From: Nematostella vectensis
Taxonomy: Eukaryota > Cnidaria > Anthozoa > Actiniaria > Edwardsiidae
Direction of reading: 5' to 3'
Length of the DNA: 64,000 nt
Assembly: GCF_932526225.1 (NCBI RefSeq)
Contig: NC_064048.1
Coordinates: 8,952,515 to 9,016,514, forward strand
The translations under genes were made by a program, and so were the position numbers. Position 1 is the first letter of the stretch. Each line of letters opens with the position of its first letter. Below are positions 1 to 11,541 of this stretch, piece by piece. Under the pieces are notes generated by a model. It did not search any database. It was not told the origin of the DNA and worked only from the letters and a program-made list of their open reading frames with translations.

Positions 1-3000
1 TATGAATAAATGAGATAAGAATATAAGATGAGTAAATGACAAAGATCGTATTAAACTGCTTTGGATTTGTTTGATGTACTCATCCGTCATCTATTGTACA
101 ATCTGTTTCAAATTCATTAGCGTATAAATAATCACGGAAATCGGTAAATCGCTTTTAACAATGAAAGATAAAGTGATCAATCATCACTTATGTTTGTATT
201 GAATAAAATGTGTTTAAGCATTTCATTCGAAAATAATAATGACTTGAACTTGTAGGGTACTACAAAATTGACCTTGAAGACATTGTTTCTTTTCATAAGT
301 GTTTTCTAGTGTTTAAAATAGCAAGCATTGTTTACCCGTTATATTACGCTAGGCACTTAATGAAGTGACTGTGCGTAGATAATTTGTTTTCAATCGCTTT
401 GTCGGGATGCCGTCCTTGTATTGTGCCTGCGGTCCGTTACTGGCCATTAATGCCGAGGGTAAAGACACGTAACAAGTCGTTGGCTTACAGTGTATAATTA
501 CACGCTGTCAGTAAAATACGTCTTGCTTTATTTCTTATTCCTTTGATGTTAGTCCATAAAAAATATTGCCATGCTTTACCCCTAGATGCTTTTTCTTGTT
601 TTTCATTTCCTTGATTTTCATTTAAAAAAATAATATCTTCTTGAATGATGTAACTTACAGACTAAAAAATTGTGTTTAACCATATCCCTTTCTTGTACCG
701 CGCATTTCTATGTGTAGTATATTAGTACCATTTGTGTTTCTTTGTACATGCATTTTTTTTTTCATTTCCATACTGTAAGCTAACCTTTATCGTCAAATCC
801 TTGTAAAATACGAAAATCATTAATCATCCGCACAAATAATAACAAAAAAGGATTCAAATTAAATTTCGGCGAGCCTTCACATGGGGGCACTTTCTGCCGC
901 CAAAAAAAAAAAAAAACATAAGTACATAACAACTATTCTGACCCGTTTAAGAGTTCACTTAAAGGAGGTGTTATCCCACCGCATGTACTAACGGCAATAT
1001 GATTTAGTCTTCATCACTAAATCATGGCTAACTGTACGTTATTTATTATAGACGATTTTAAGGCTAGTTGTGACTTTTTTCGAGACAGTTTTACCAGATA
1101 TTTAGGCTTCCAGGTTTTTTCCCAAGGGCTCTTGGCAATTTAATGATTGCTTTTGGATCTCTGTTGAAGGGTGTGTGTATTTTTTGATTCGCTTGGAAGC
1201 TTCCTAGCTTCGTTTGGTAGAGAATTTCTGCCCCCTTCTTTAGAAAGTGACCTTACTCAACTAAACACACTAGAGGGTAAACTAAACGATCATGTCACGA
1301 ACTACTCTGCTAAATCAAAGAACATATTTTATGTTTTTTTTTTGTTGAGTGTTGGGGCTTCTGGGCCTCGAGGCAGTGTGTGTGGGAGGGGAGGGGGTTT
1401 CTTATCAAATTCTCCCCATGCTCCTACGTCTAGGGTTGCCACAGGGGGAGTATTTACAGCGGACACAGAAATCTCTTTAAGTGGGCTGGTGTGGATGATA
1501 GAAAAATCAGTGTTGCGGATCTAGGGAAAGGGTTTAGAAGGTTTACCCCCCTTCCCTTGTGCTACCAGAAAATCATATATTAAAAAAAATCCCCCTCCCC
1601 CTTTATCACTGAGCCAATCCCCCCCCCCCCTCTTTAGCGAAAGGTTTAATTCGCCTCTGAAGATCCTTTAAGTTGAGCAACACCTATCAAGTAGACAGCA
1701 TTAAACACGGCATCAAGAATATCCAGAAACTTACAAATCTAATTGCTAGATGAATTTTCAACATGATGATATGAAGAATACCTGAGGGCAACCTCAGTGT
1801 CACCACATGCAGGGCCAAATTGCACGAATGAAAATCGCGTTCTTTGACGAAAAACAAACTATTCAACGGTTAATCTACTAGACAATGTTTTATTTAGGTA
1901 ATACAGGCGGCACAGAGGTTTTGTTATTAGAGTCGGAGTAATGCAATGTACCGACAAGGTTATTGTGTGATGATTTGATTAAAAAAAAGGATAAATGAAA
2001 AAAAACGAGACGTTGCGCTTTTTTTAAGTTATCATTGTTTTTGCGTTATGAAGATCCTACGCGGCATTTCTTTTAAGGGATATTGCATTTCGAGCAATTT
2101 TGTAATAACTGATTTTGAAGTGTCTATTACCAGATGGGAAGCAATTATTTCAAGTCCAACGATATCCAACAGACCCTCAAAACATATAATTTCAAATTGA
2201 GCAATTTCTTACCCTGTCTGTCATGTTTCTCTTTTTTTATTTAGCTGCTTTAAAACTAACATATTTAAGGAAAAGAGGTAAATCTGAATAAAATACTAGC
2301 TCACAAATCAGACACGGAGACATTATTCTTTTCGCCAAGCTTTTGCGCATTTAGAGTTTATCGTGTTAGCTTAGTGTGGGCATATCCTTTAAGGATCGAT
2401 ACACCGTGTATTGTAGGCCATACCGCTAATATGATGGTTATATAGAAGGTGTGAAGCGTCTAAGTAAGTGAAAGGAATGTCTTAAGTGATATTTTTAGAC
2501 TACTCTGTGTTTTTTCTCGCCCCAATAAGACAAAGGCCAACAAGCGACTATCAAGGAGAAAATCGACGCTTTTATTACCCTGGGGTGTTTCTTTTGCAAA
2601 TTATGAATTCATTCAAAGAAAAATTTCATTTGTTATTTCTTTCGGAACCAGATGGAAGATTTTTTCTTAGATATCAGAACCAATTTCTTCTACGAGTTGG
2701 CGAAAACTTTGGCTTCATTTCGGAAATCAGATGATAAAGATTTCCCAACGTCACGAAAATTAACGCGGAATGCCCAAATCAGCGTTTGGTATCTTTTTCA
2801 AAGACAGGTTTTTGTTTTGATTTATCGTTTGGGTTTATCACTTTTAGTCATGTCTATGACGAAATGTGTCGTTTTTTAGTTAAAACTCCTGATTCAAGGC
2901 AGGTTTTCCCGAAGGGATCTGTCGTAGTTTACTCAAAGCTGTCCCCCTTAAGAACCGATTCTTTGTTGTACTTGATACGATCTTAAGCCCCTTTAGCGAA

Positions 3001-3360
3001 AAGCTACCAATTACACTCCCTACCTTTAGGGTGGTTTATCAATGGTTAGTGAAATTTACACTACTTTCTAAGAGAGATAGACATATAAAATAGCCTATAT
3101 TCTTCGTTAGTGATAAGAAACGCGAAAAAAAAATTCCTAAGCTAAGGATGAAAATTTATGGACTTCTAAACGTAGAATCGTTGGTGAGAACATAACGCTC
3201 ACACCCCTTCCCCTTCACTTTGATTCCGGCTACGAGATTGCAAATGCATTATCCGAAGCATAAACATCGGTAAGAAAGGTTCTAATTTGTATTAGCAACT
3301 CGCGACAGATGTAGAGTGATTGACAGGCATATTCACTCGCAGGGGCGGAGCTAATGTTTC

Positions 3361-3447
3361 TATATATAGTGTCTAGATTGGGTCATGCTCACATTGAAGA
3401 CTAAGCGTTGAATTGGACAGACTTGTAGTCTCATCTCTGTACTAACT
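3361..3447 (+). promoter_or_regulatory. Putative TATA promoter and noncoding first exon
   Basis: A TATATATA box at 3361-3368 is followed about 30 bp later by a plausible transcription start. A 50-nt leader then ends in an excellent splice donor (GTAAGTAT from 3448). The leader has no ATG-led frame, so this would be a 5' UTR exon. The nearest downstream + strand acceptor that could join a start codon is at 9422, in front of the small secreted peptide gene. This is inference from core promoter spacing and a donor motif only. Confidence 0.25.
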
Positions 3448-5541
3448 GTAAGTATATTGCTTATTTTATATGTACTCGTGTTCAATAGCTCAAATCTACC
3501 AAGTGTATTGCTCATTCATTCATTTCTACGTGACAAGTTATGATGTAACTTCTTTCTCTTAAACTAAAGCAGTATAGGAAAAAAAAACTTTTTAAAGCTT
3601 CATTATAAACAAAGATTAACACGAAATACAATATTGTGTAGAGATGAAGCTAGCGAACTCAGTATTTCAACGTTATAGTTTTCAGTTTTTTTTTTGTCAG
3701 AAATATCCCCAAAAAGCGATTCATAGAAAGCCTTATTTTCTTCGTTTCTTATGTATTGATCCCGTGGTCGAACATTCTCCCTGACGCAATCAAATGGATA
3801 TGTTTTACGCTCGATATGACAACTAAAAAGGAATCCACTTGAATGAATCGACACCAGAATCCACTTAAATCTACACAAGATCCACTTTGAGGTGATTCGT
3901 ATTGTTCACATAAATTGATGCAATAAGAATGTAACTGCAGTGTAATTTAGTCGCGATTCCATCATTATTTAGAGCTTTTACAAATGTCATACATCGTTAA
4001 TTCTTATAGCTCATTACAAATTGACCCAGAACATTTTGTTATGCTGAAATAAGTTTGATCTCTAGGCTTATTGTTAAATAATTACTTATCTAATTATATA
4101 GAAATACCGCAAAACAAATTACAGCTGAAGAGCTCTATAATATCCATAACATCACGAATGTTTACCTAACTTTCGGCGCCTTTGTTAAAATTGATTTTAT
4201 AACATATACTCCAATGGCAATGATAGCTTGTCAAAATAATTTGGGCATCGATGGAAAATAAATTTTTCATAAAAAATATACAATTTGATGTTCAAGAATT
4301 CATTCAGTTATTCTACATTTTCTTTAGTAATTTGAAAAATAACACTTCGTACCATTTAAGTAAAAAACACATTTCGTGCCTTAAACAATTAAAGTCCCAT
4401 ATTTTCTAAAGAAAAAAACAGAAAGAATCTTTAAGTATTCTGCACCCGTTAAATTGCGAATCTTTTTAAAATTTTTTTGAAATCTTTTTAAAATGTATGG
4501 CCTGTTTATGGAAGTAATATTCCTCTTCTAATCTAACACTGTTTTTCTCTAGAACTGAAAATGTTTACTTTCTACACATCTTCTAATATTTATCCGTGAA
4601 ATACGTGATAAGAGGCTTTTAAAATATAGTTCATGGATTCCCGAGAAGATTTTTCAAACTTAGAAATGGACTTCCCGTTTTTTTCTCACCTAAAAAATAA
4701 GTTCCTTTTAATTTATATCTCCAGCCATCAACGCCCTAGTAGAGATAAATCTCTTATCGTCCGATTCATTTAGCTGACATATGAATAGTGAGGATTTGTG
4801 CATCGACGACACATCTAATCGTAGAGTAACCCTGAAGCGAACAATCGCACCATAATGCCGCCCAAATGTAAAACAAGATCCATTAACAGAAAGTAAGAGC
4901 AAATTTAAAAATACTCCATTTAAAAATAAGAGTTAACAGAAAAGGAGAAGAAAATTCGCGTTTATGACACCCTGTTTAAAAATGCGAGTGAAATAAAAAA
5001 CAATTATAAACTTGGTTTCACCAAATTGGGTAAGCCCTTGATTTGTAGAATTTTATAGGAACCTGTTCAAAAAAAAAAAAAAAAAACCCTGCATATTTCC
5101 CAAGGGCGCTAGGATAGGAGAGGGCAATCTCTTGAATACACACACAAACCTTTTCCGAAACAATGTACAGCAGATTATATATGAGAACGAAAACAAGCAA
5201 AAAGGAATTGTATTGTCGTAAATGATTTTCGACTTTTACAGGGAGCCGTCATATCAATTTAAATTTTCACCTTTTAGAAAGGAGCCAGTATATAGATTAA
5301 TCAGGAAATCTGTTAAAATTACATTTTAGAAAGATCGAGTTCGCGGTATTGGTAAACATCCGACGATTAAAAGACTAGAGGATCATTTTATATGATAAGG
5401 GAGCTACCCTATATTCTCTCTATTACTGTCGTAGCCCTCCTATAATCATTTTACGTTACGGAATACACATATCTTCTAAATTATTGCAAGTGCTTCAAGA
5501 GTTTCTGTTTACCTATCAGTGCAATTGATTTAAATCAGATG

Positions 5542-5549
5542 TGACGTCA
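5542..5549. promoter_or_regulatory. Perfect CRE palindrome TGACGTCA
   Basis: An 8-bp TGACGTCA palindrome (consensus CREB/ATF site) is followed 11 bp later by a half site, GACGTCAT. No gene start is visible nearby, so an enhancer role is speculative and a chance match is possible. Confidence 0.2.
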
Positions 5550-8530
5550 CTAATCACCCGACGTCATACCAGACAAATGACGATCGCGCTTCGCTTCTAT
5601 TTCGTGCTCTCTGTATATCGGTTACTTACGCATCTCAAGGCCGTAGCTAGCACGGAGTAGTGCCCCTAGAATAGCACAAGGACGTATATTAAGTGCTCTT
5701 TAAAGAGCTCTTGGAAGACAGTTTGTCGAAATAATTATCTAAAAGCAAAGTTTTTAATTCATTTACCAAATTCACCGAAAGTAACGCAATAGCTTTTCCA
5801 AATTAGCTATGGAGGAGCACGCTTGAACAAGATGCGCAACTAGGTCGTTAGCCCCTTAACTGAAAAAAAAGGTGGCCTCAAGCAGAATAAGTGTATTCAT
5901 TATACAGAAAACTTTTGAGACCCATTTTGTAGTTTCATTGTGTAGTTCGGAGGTATGACCCCCAACCCCTCTGGGGGGGTATGAATATTTTCTGGAACTA
6001 CACATTGCGTGGACTGACGAATGAAACTTTTGCAAATCTCATATCTAAACTCATCCATCTTATTAGGATTGAGAAAGATAATTGCAGGCAAATAGACGCC
6101 TGATGATTATTTAGCCTTGCAGTCATATTGTATATCGTTAAGACTTAACCTTTTTAGGAATAAAGATCACATACGATTTGATATACTTTGGAAGACAGGA
6201 TTTGATGAATATTAGTTTGGCAGTCATTTTTGGTGCAAACAATCAAGTTGGAAGCCCACGAAATTAATCGACCAACGCAAAGAATAACATTAACAGCAAC
6301 ATTTTAAATAACTGAAACAGTTTTTTTCAAAGGAAACGGAATCGATCTTGAAAAATAAAGAAAAGATGGCAAAATATTACCATAAAATATGACATTGTTT
6401 TCATAGCCTCGCGACATCTAAGGTCGTAAAATAATTACCATAAAATGTGAAATTTCGCTTCCAAGCTTCGCGATACTAAGGTTTACATATGATTGTGAAG
6501 AAACAACGGAAATAAAAATGCCCCTATATATCTTACTTTTTAATTAATTTGTGTGGGGATTGTTCGTATCTGATAAAACTGAAGCGCGGGTTTTATTATG
6601 TTGGATGTGGGCTGTCACAAAAAAAAGGGCGGGGAAAAAGCCCGCGCTTTTATCGCATTCCGCACACGATGATGTAAGCGGCGGTTATCGAGGTTAAAAT
6701 AACCAAGCTTAGTTTACATTTTCGCTTGCATCTAAACAATGCTTATAAAGAACCCTGGTCGACCACCCCTATATTATTGTCTTCATTCTCAGTCAAAATA
6801 ACCATCTAAAACAAAATTTTTAACTCTTTTTCCCTAAATTTAATTGAAATAGCTTTCCCAAAATAACTACTCAAATCAGCCGATGTAAATGGGCACTTTC
6901 TCGTACTTTGTATTTTGCTTGGATGGCAAAATAGCGGTTAACGAAGGCCTTTTAAAGCACCGGTAAGAGTTTAGGTTTTCTGTGCAGCGCCCATAAAGTT
7001 CAAAACTCGATAAGTCTTTCAATATATCAGGTGGATGACATGATGAGTGAACCGCAAAGATTTGCGCGATTTTATCGTATTAAGCTATTTGAATTAACTT
7101 TTTTTGTACCCTTTGTATCCTTCCCTTTTCCTGGCGTCAGCGGGTAACAAATCAAAGATTCACACGTTTTTACCGCGTCACATCTTCACTAAATGTTATT
7201 AAAATAAATTTTGCATTGTTCTTGTTTATCCTTTCCTTTCCCCAACGCTCGGCGGGCGACAAATAATTGAAAAATCTACCAATCCTTCCAATCATTAAAA
7301 TGATTAATAATCTCCCTTTCAAAAAGAAGCTTTTTTATCACGCAGACTGGTGAACGAGGCGAACAAGACACTAGGAACCGAACCTGCTATGGTAAACGTA
7401 TGTCGCCTTGGTGTCTTTATGCTTTGAAAAACGTAAAATACTCTACATCCATGAAAAAATAAGAACATTCCTGGGATGCCATAAAATATTACTCTAAATG
7501 TGTTTACGCCAGATGAAGTCATTAGAGCTTGTGGCTTAGGTCTACATTACGTCAGTCCAATGAGACAAATGCTTGCCTATCCCTTTAATACTAACTAAGT
7601 ATCGATCAATATAATTGGCAAAATTGATTAGCTCTTTTGTGTACAAAAGCGTAGGAGGGTATTATGGTATTATATCAGAATTCAATTACTAGATTTAATA
7701 GGTGAGCCTCTGTATGTAGGGTTAATAAAATGAGCCCAAGATATAGTCCCCACTCAAGAAACCGCTTGGAACAGTAAAAGGTTTAAAGGAATTCCTCTGG
7801 AAGTTTGTCTTCAGTTATCTTTTAAAAACAAGAAAAAAAGAAGGTAAAAAAGTAAAATAGCTTTCACATTATGCTGCAATTTGGGGTCGTCGAACCCTCT
7901 CAAAAGCGCACTTATTTCTATTGAGGGAACGATGGCATTTAATGATCACTATTGTTTAGATACTTTTTAAAGTATCTTTAAGGGGCAACAAAATAAAAAA
8001 TGATTTAGCTGTTATATTTCGTAAACAAAATGCATTTATGTTCTTATTCGAAATAAAGAAAATAATGAATATGGTAGCTTAGTCTCGATAATTGGAAAAC
8101 AACTTGTTTAATTGGCGGTTTCCACCAGAAAAATCCGGATATCATGTACTTTATGCTCATAGCATAGCTGATAAACTAAAATATTTTTTCCTCAAATTAA
8201 TCAGGAAAATGGTCAGACCATCTTGACCATTTTTATTCAATACAGAACGCTGAATTTTCATCGTTTATTATAAGCCAGACAAGATATTATCTTATACGCA
8301 TATAGTATTATTAAGGTCTTTGGCTATGGGATTAAACATCCAAAGGCATCAAGACATTAATTTTAACTCGAAAAACATGCGTAGTTACCGTTACAAGTTT
8401 GAAGGGGCAAGATCGCGTCAAAATCGACGCTATTTCCCGCTAAAATATCCAGCGAGGCCATAAAAAAAAACAGCAAGACAGCGTCCTGTGCGCCAAGTGA
8501 AGATAAATCGAAAATCACAACGCTAAGTTT

Positions 8531-8695
8531 AGCCTGCGAGCCGACCATTCGGGCTTATTCGGAAATGTTTTGTTTTCGAATATTGGAATTCTGTGGATCG
8601 CCCCAGCGTACCTCGGCCTTAACGCGCGCCACAGAATTCCAAATATTCGAAAACAAAACATTTCCGAATAAACCCGAATGGCCGGCTCGCAGGCT
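8531..8695. repeat. Foldback element, 67-bp near-perfect arms
   Basis: The left arm (8531-8596) and right arm (8629-8695) are reverse complements with about three mismatches and one indel, separated by a 32-bp GC-rich loop. Both arms begin or end with AGCCTGCGAGCC or its complement. The symmetry fits a miniature inverted-repeat element or a long hairpin. The short open frames crossing it on both strands are by-products of the palindrome. Confidence 0.8.
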
Positions 8696-9304
8696 ACGCT
8701 ATGTTGGTCAACTGAACCAGACAACAGCAAGTACAACCTCTAGCCGTTAAAAGCTGAGCGCAGCTGAGCTGGGACCAACGCACGATATACATTTAAACAG
8801 CTTTTAAAACCACAGCCGCGCAAATGGTTGTGGTATTTATCGAACACCAAATAAAGGTTTATTAAAAACCTGCCTTTTCAAAGGTAGAATATAAGTGAGG
8901 GTAGAAATCGATTTTTTATTATTTACGTACTTTCTTGCCAAAGATTAACCTCCGAGCTGGTACTGTGTCGTCACCAAGAATATGTTCACATCATAAAAAT
9001 AGACCACTTTTGATATAATATCTTGATTACAGGTTTAACAGCGAGGCTGAAGCCGTTTGTATTATTTTTGCGTCGCTTTAAATACAGTGCTAAGAACAGC
9101 CTATTTCGAAATCATAAGAAATGAAGCCTGATTTCACCAGACGCCATACTCCATTTCCGCTCCCATTGTGTTCAATCTTTCGATCTCTATTTCCTTCAAC
9201 TCCTCCTCCCTCCCCCTCCTTTACTCCTCCCTGTCATTCAAAGGACATTTTGCTTACAACGAAGTCCTTCCCCCTTCCCGTCCTTGTTGACGGTCATAGT
9301 GCTT

Positions 9305-9437
9305 TCAGTGTAAACGTTTTCCTCCTCAGACTAATAGCGATAATCGCAAAAAAGCCCCCCTCCCTACCCCCTCCCTGTTCTCGAGATAATAGTTCTTATA
9401 ATGTACGCTTTCCCCTTCTCAGACTTATCCTAGCTAT
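9305..9437 (+). repeat. Diverged tandem duplication of a 3' splice-site region
   Basis: Two copies about 92 bp apart carry a pyrimidine-rich tract ending in CTCAG followed by ACTAATAGCGATA (first copy) or ACTTATCCTAGCTA (second). The second copy is the acceptor directly before the start codon of the secreted peptide gene. C/T-rich stretches preceding each acceptor also match. The first copy could be an alternative acceptor or decoy. Confidence 0.45.
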
Positions 9438-10193
9438 GGACGCCAAGAAAGTTCTACTCATTGCTGTCATTTCCTGCGTTCTCCTATCTGTCTGCATCGA
9501 GCAAACCACAGCCCAAGGGGGACTCCGGTGGGGAAGAGAGTTCGAGAACGAATTCCAACAATGGAAGGATGCTCATTACCCGAGTCGCGAAGAGAGACGA
9601 AGCTTCCAGAAGAAACGATGTAAGTAAAAAATGGAGAATAGGCGACTTTTCTCGTCAAATTAATAACAGAAACTGCTGCGTCCGTCAAGTCAGTAAAAAA
9701 GACAAATAAAATTAATAAAATAAGCTGTCTGGTTGATTTGAGATCGCAGAATTAGACGCTTTTTGTTGTTGTTATTTTTGCCGCCAAAATCCGGAGCGCG
9801 CGAGAGTTTGACAACTAAAAGGTCACGTGATCTATTTAAGTGCAAGTCGCTTTTATAAGGGATCCAAATCCCCCTCCCCGTAATGCATTGCTTTGTTGCT
9901 TATCAAACCAAAAACAATCCAAATCCAAAGACACTTTTTAAGACTTTTAAAGAACTCTTTTCTTAGGCTGTAAACCAGTACACAGCTTATCAAAGGAGGA
10001 GTGAGTTGGACTTTTTTTAACACACCTAAGAACACGAAATACGACCTGGGCCAGCGTCTCGTCATCAGTGCTGAAGCAATTTTGTAACGCGGCTCAAAAC
10101 ATTTTTTTTTGTGAATAAGTCAAGGACTATTACAAATCTAAATCTGATATTGACTTCATGTTTCTTTTATTTTCAGCGTTTAAAATGGCATAA
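9436..10193 (+). CDS. Small secreted peptide, two exons (66 aa)
   Basis: Exon 1 coding runs 9436-9619 and exon 2 10177-10193. The donor is GAT|GTAAGT, the acceptor TTTTATTTTCAG, and the phase is continuous. The start ATG lies 13 nt after a good acceptor (CCCCTTCTCAG, 9422), implying an upstream leader exon. The N-terminus (MDAKKVLLIAVISCVLLSV...) is a clear signal peptide, cleaved probably around TTAQ|G. The mature 35-40 residues are charged, with a WKDAHYPSREERR segment and a C-terminal KKRSFKMA. The W-K-H-Y-EE-R spacing loosely recalls the start of an I29 cathepsin-propeptide inhibitor domain, but it is far too short to be one, and KKR could be a processing site. No cysteine remains in the mature part, which argues against a disulfide-rich toxin. 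Function is not known to me; secretion is well supported. Confidence 0.6.
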
Positions 10194-10265
10194 CCACCTT
10201 GGAAGAGTTAATACCAGTCAGTGTTCACACGAGAAGAGAAACATATAATAACATTTATTTTGTAG

Positions 10266-10289
10266 AATAAACTAACTCCACCCAATAAA
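10266..10289 (+). terminator. Polyadenylation signals of the secreted peptide gene
   Basis: Two AATAAA hexamers, at 10266-10271 and 10284-10289, lie 73 and 91 bp after the stop codon of the secreted peptide gene. This supports the two-exon model. Confidence 0.5.
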
Positions 10290-10485
10290 GTCGAATCATC
10301 TCAGCAACCGAACGTTCTATTTATTTTTCTATTTTTTTATATACTGCTTTTTCTTATTTACCTCTAAGTACTTGTCTTTTCTTGTACTGGTCTCGTCTTT
10401 GACTCTATCAGGACGGCCCTTAATGCACTCAATTGCTTGTACGTTATCCCTTGGCTGTAATCAATCGGCCAAGGTACAAGAAAAA

Positions 10486-10644
10486 GGCCATTCCATCTAT
10501 AAGTATGCGCGCGCCATTACCTACCTCAACTACCGGCATGCAGCGCGCGCTTCGTTTGGTGTTGTAGGCTTGAAAAAGCGCTGCATTCTGGTAGTTGGGG
10601 TAGGTGTCTATGGTTATGCGCGCGCACTTATAGCTGGAATGGCC
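10486..10644. repeat. Imperfect inverted repeat (about 62-bp arms)
   Basis: The arm starting GGCCATTCCATCTATAAG (10486) pairs with the arm ending CTTATAGCTGGAATGGCC (10644). Pairing continues through GCGCGCGC and CTACC/GGTAG blocks to a loop of about 30 bp. It is likely an old MITE. Divergence between the arms indicates age. Confidence 0.65.
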
Positions 10645-10964
10645 TATTACAGCAACAGCAATACAAAGTAGAACGGGTGGCGGGGTTAGGGGAGGGGGGG
10701 GGTGGGGTAGTTGCAATACGAGGGAACTTTGAATGAAAAGAGCGTGAGACGAAAAAGCTGGCAAAACTAGTTTATTTTTACCAAGTAGTACTCGCCACAG
10801 CACAAGGCGAGGAAGACAAATGTCGCGTAAACAAGCAATAGGGAGCAATACCGAAGATACTCAAGATACATTTAGAAGATACTGGGGCACAGATACGACC
10901 CCGCCGGACCCCACTGGGTCACCCCCATTACCCCGCCCCATGCTACGGCCCGGCTTCGTTGGAC

Positions 10965-11165
10965 AGATGACAAAAATTGTCGTTTTTGCCAAACGCGGTC
11001 ACTTCCATATAAGGAAACTAATATATTCCTTATATGGAAAAACTGCATGATTCTTGTCATTTTCAAGGTTGCCGTATCGCAGGTGCGTTATGACTTGTAA
11101 TCAGAAGAGAAAAACATTGACTGTGACTATCTTTAGTCAATGGAGAAAGTATCTGAAAAGAAATT
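10965..11165 (+). repeat. Dispersed repeat, copy A (matches 43896-44110 inverted)
   Basis: The segment from the GTCGTTTTTGCCAAACG block through the palindrome TTCCATATAAGG...CCTTATATGGAA to TTGACT...AGTCAATGGAGAAAG recurs in inverse orientation at 43896-44110, including the same ATATA-centred palindrome and the flanking TGCA..GATTCTTGTCAT block. Two copies in one window indicate an interspersed family. Confidence 0.6.
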
Positions 11166-11541
11166 AAGAGTCCTCGGTACCAGTCCCTCAAAACGACAAC
11201 GTTTTCTTCATATGATTAGTGTATCAAGCCTTTTAGTGATGTGATGTGTAAGTAATTACAAGCTCGTTGTAATTTCTGGTGCACAATCTTAGTGTGAGAC
11301 ACAGAAAAGAGAAATGATAAAATGTCATGTTGTTCTCATACCTTTTCTCTCATTGTTGGACAAATATTTAAAATTCTCGTGAGCATTATCAAAGCATTGT
11401 TTTTGGTAAGATAAAAGAACAGATATAATGTTTCATTTCTCAACTAGAAGAGATGAGAGAAAATAGTTTCTCGGAAAAAAATATTCTAGCATATTTATAA
11501 CTGTTTATAGCACAAAAACAGGTTTATCCTATCAAAAAAAG

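Larger units (their letters stand above)
1..9422. other. Gene-poor AT-rich intergenic region
   Basis: No convincing protein-coding exon was found on either strand. Open frames here are short, of low complexity and lack recognisable domains. The stretch holds homopolymer runs, a long hairpin at 8531-8695, two diverged direct repeats around 7040-7290, a pair of related AT-rich segments near 5710-5830 and 6780-6880, and one promoter-like segment near 3.36 kb. No tRNA-like B-box context was seen. Confidence 0.6.
10290..11541. other. Intergenic stretch with two repeats
   Basis: Between the secreted peptide gene and the 3' end of the carboxypeptidase gene I see only an imperfect hairpin (10486-10644), a G-rich tract near 10690 and a dispersed repeat around 10965-11165. 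Open frames on both strands follow the hairpin and have no family resemblance. Confidence 0.55.

Noticed and set aside
2486..2986. Three overlapping plus-strand ORFs
   Set aside because: Low-complexity AT-rich translation without signal peptide, domain or splice evidence.
9121..9627. 168-codon plus-strand frame ending in the secreted peptide
   Set aside because: Only the last part is coding. The first 100 codons are Pro/Ser-rich translation of pyrimidine tracts and include two acceptor-like sites, so the start at 9436 after the acceptor at 9422 is preferred.
10372..10848. Overlapping ORFs of 99 and 134 codons on opposite strands
   Set aside because: They trace the arms of an imperfect hairpin and show no protein family resemblance.
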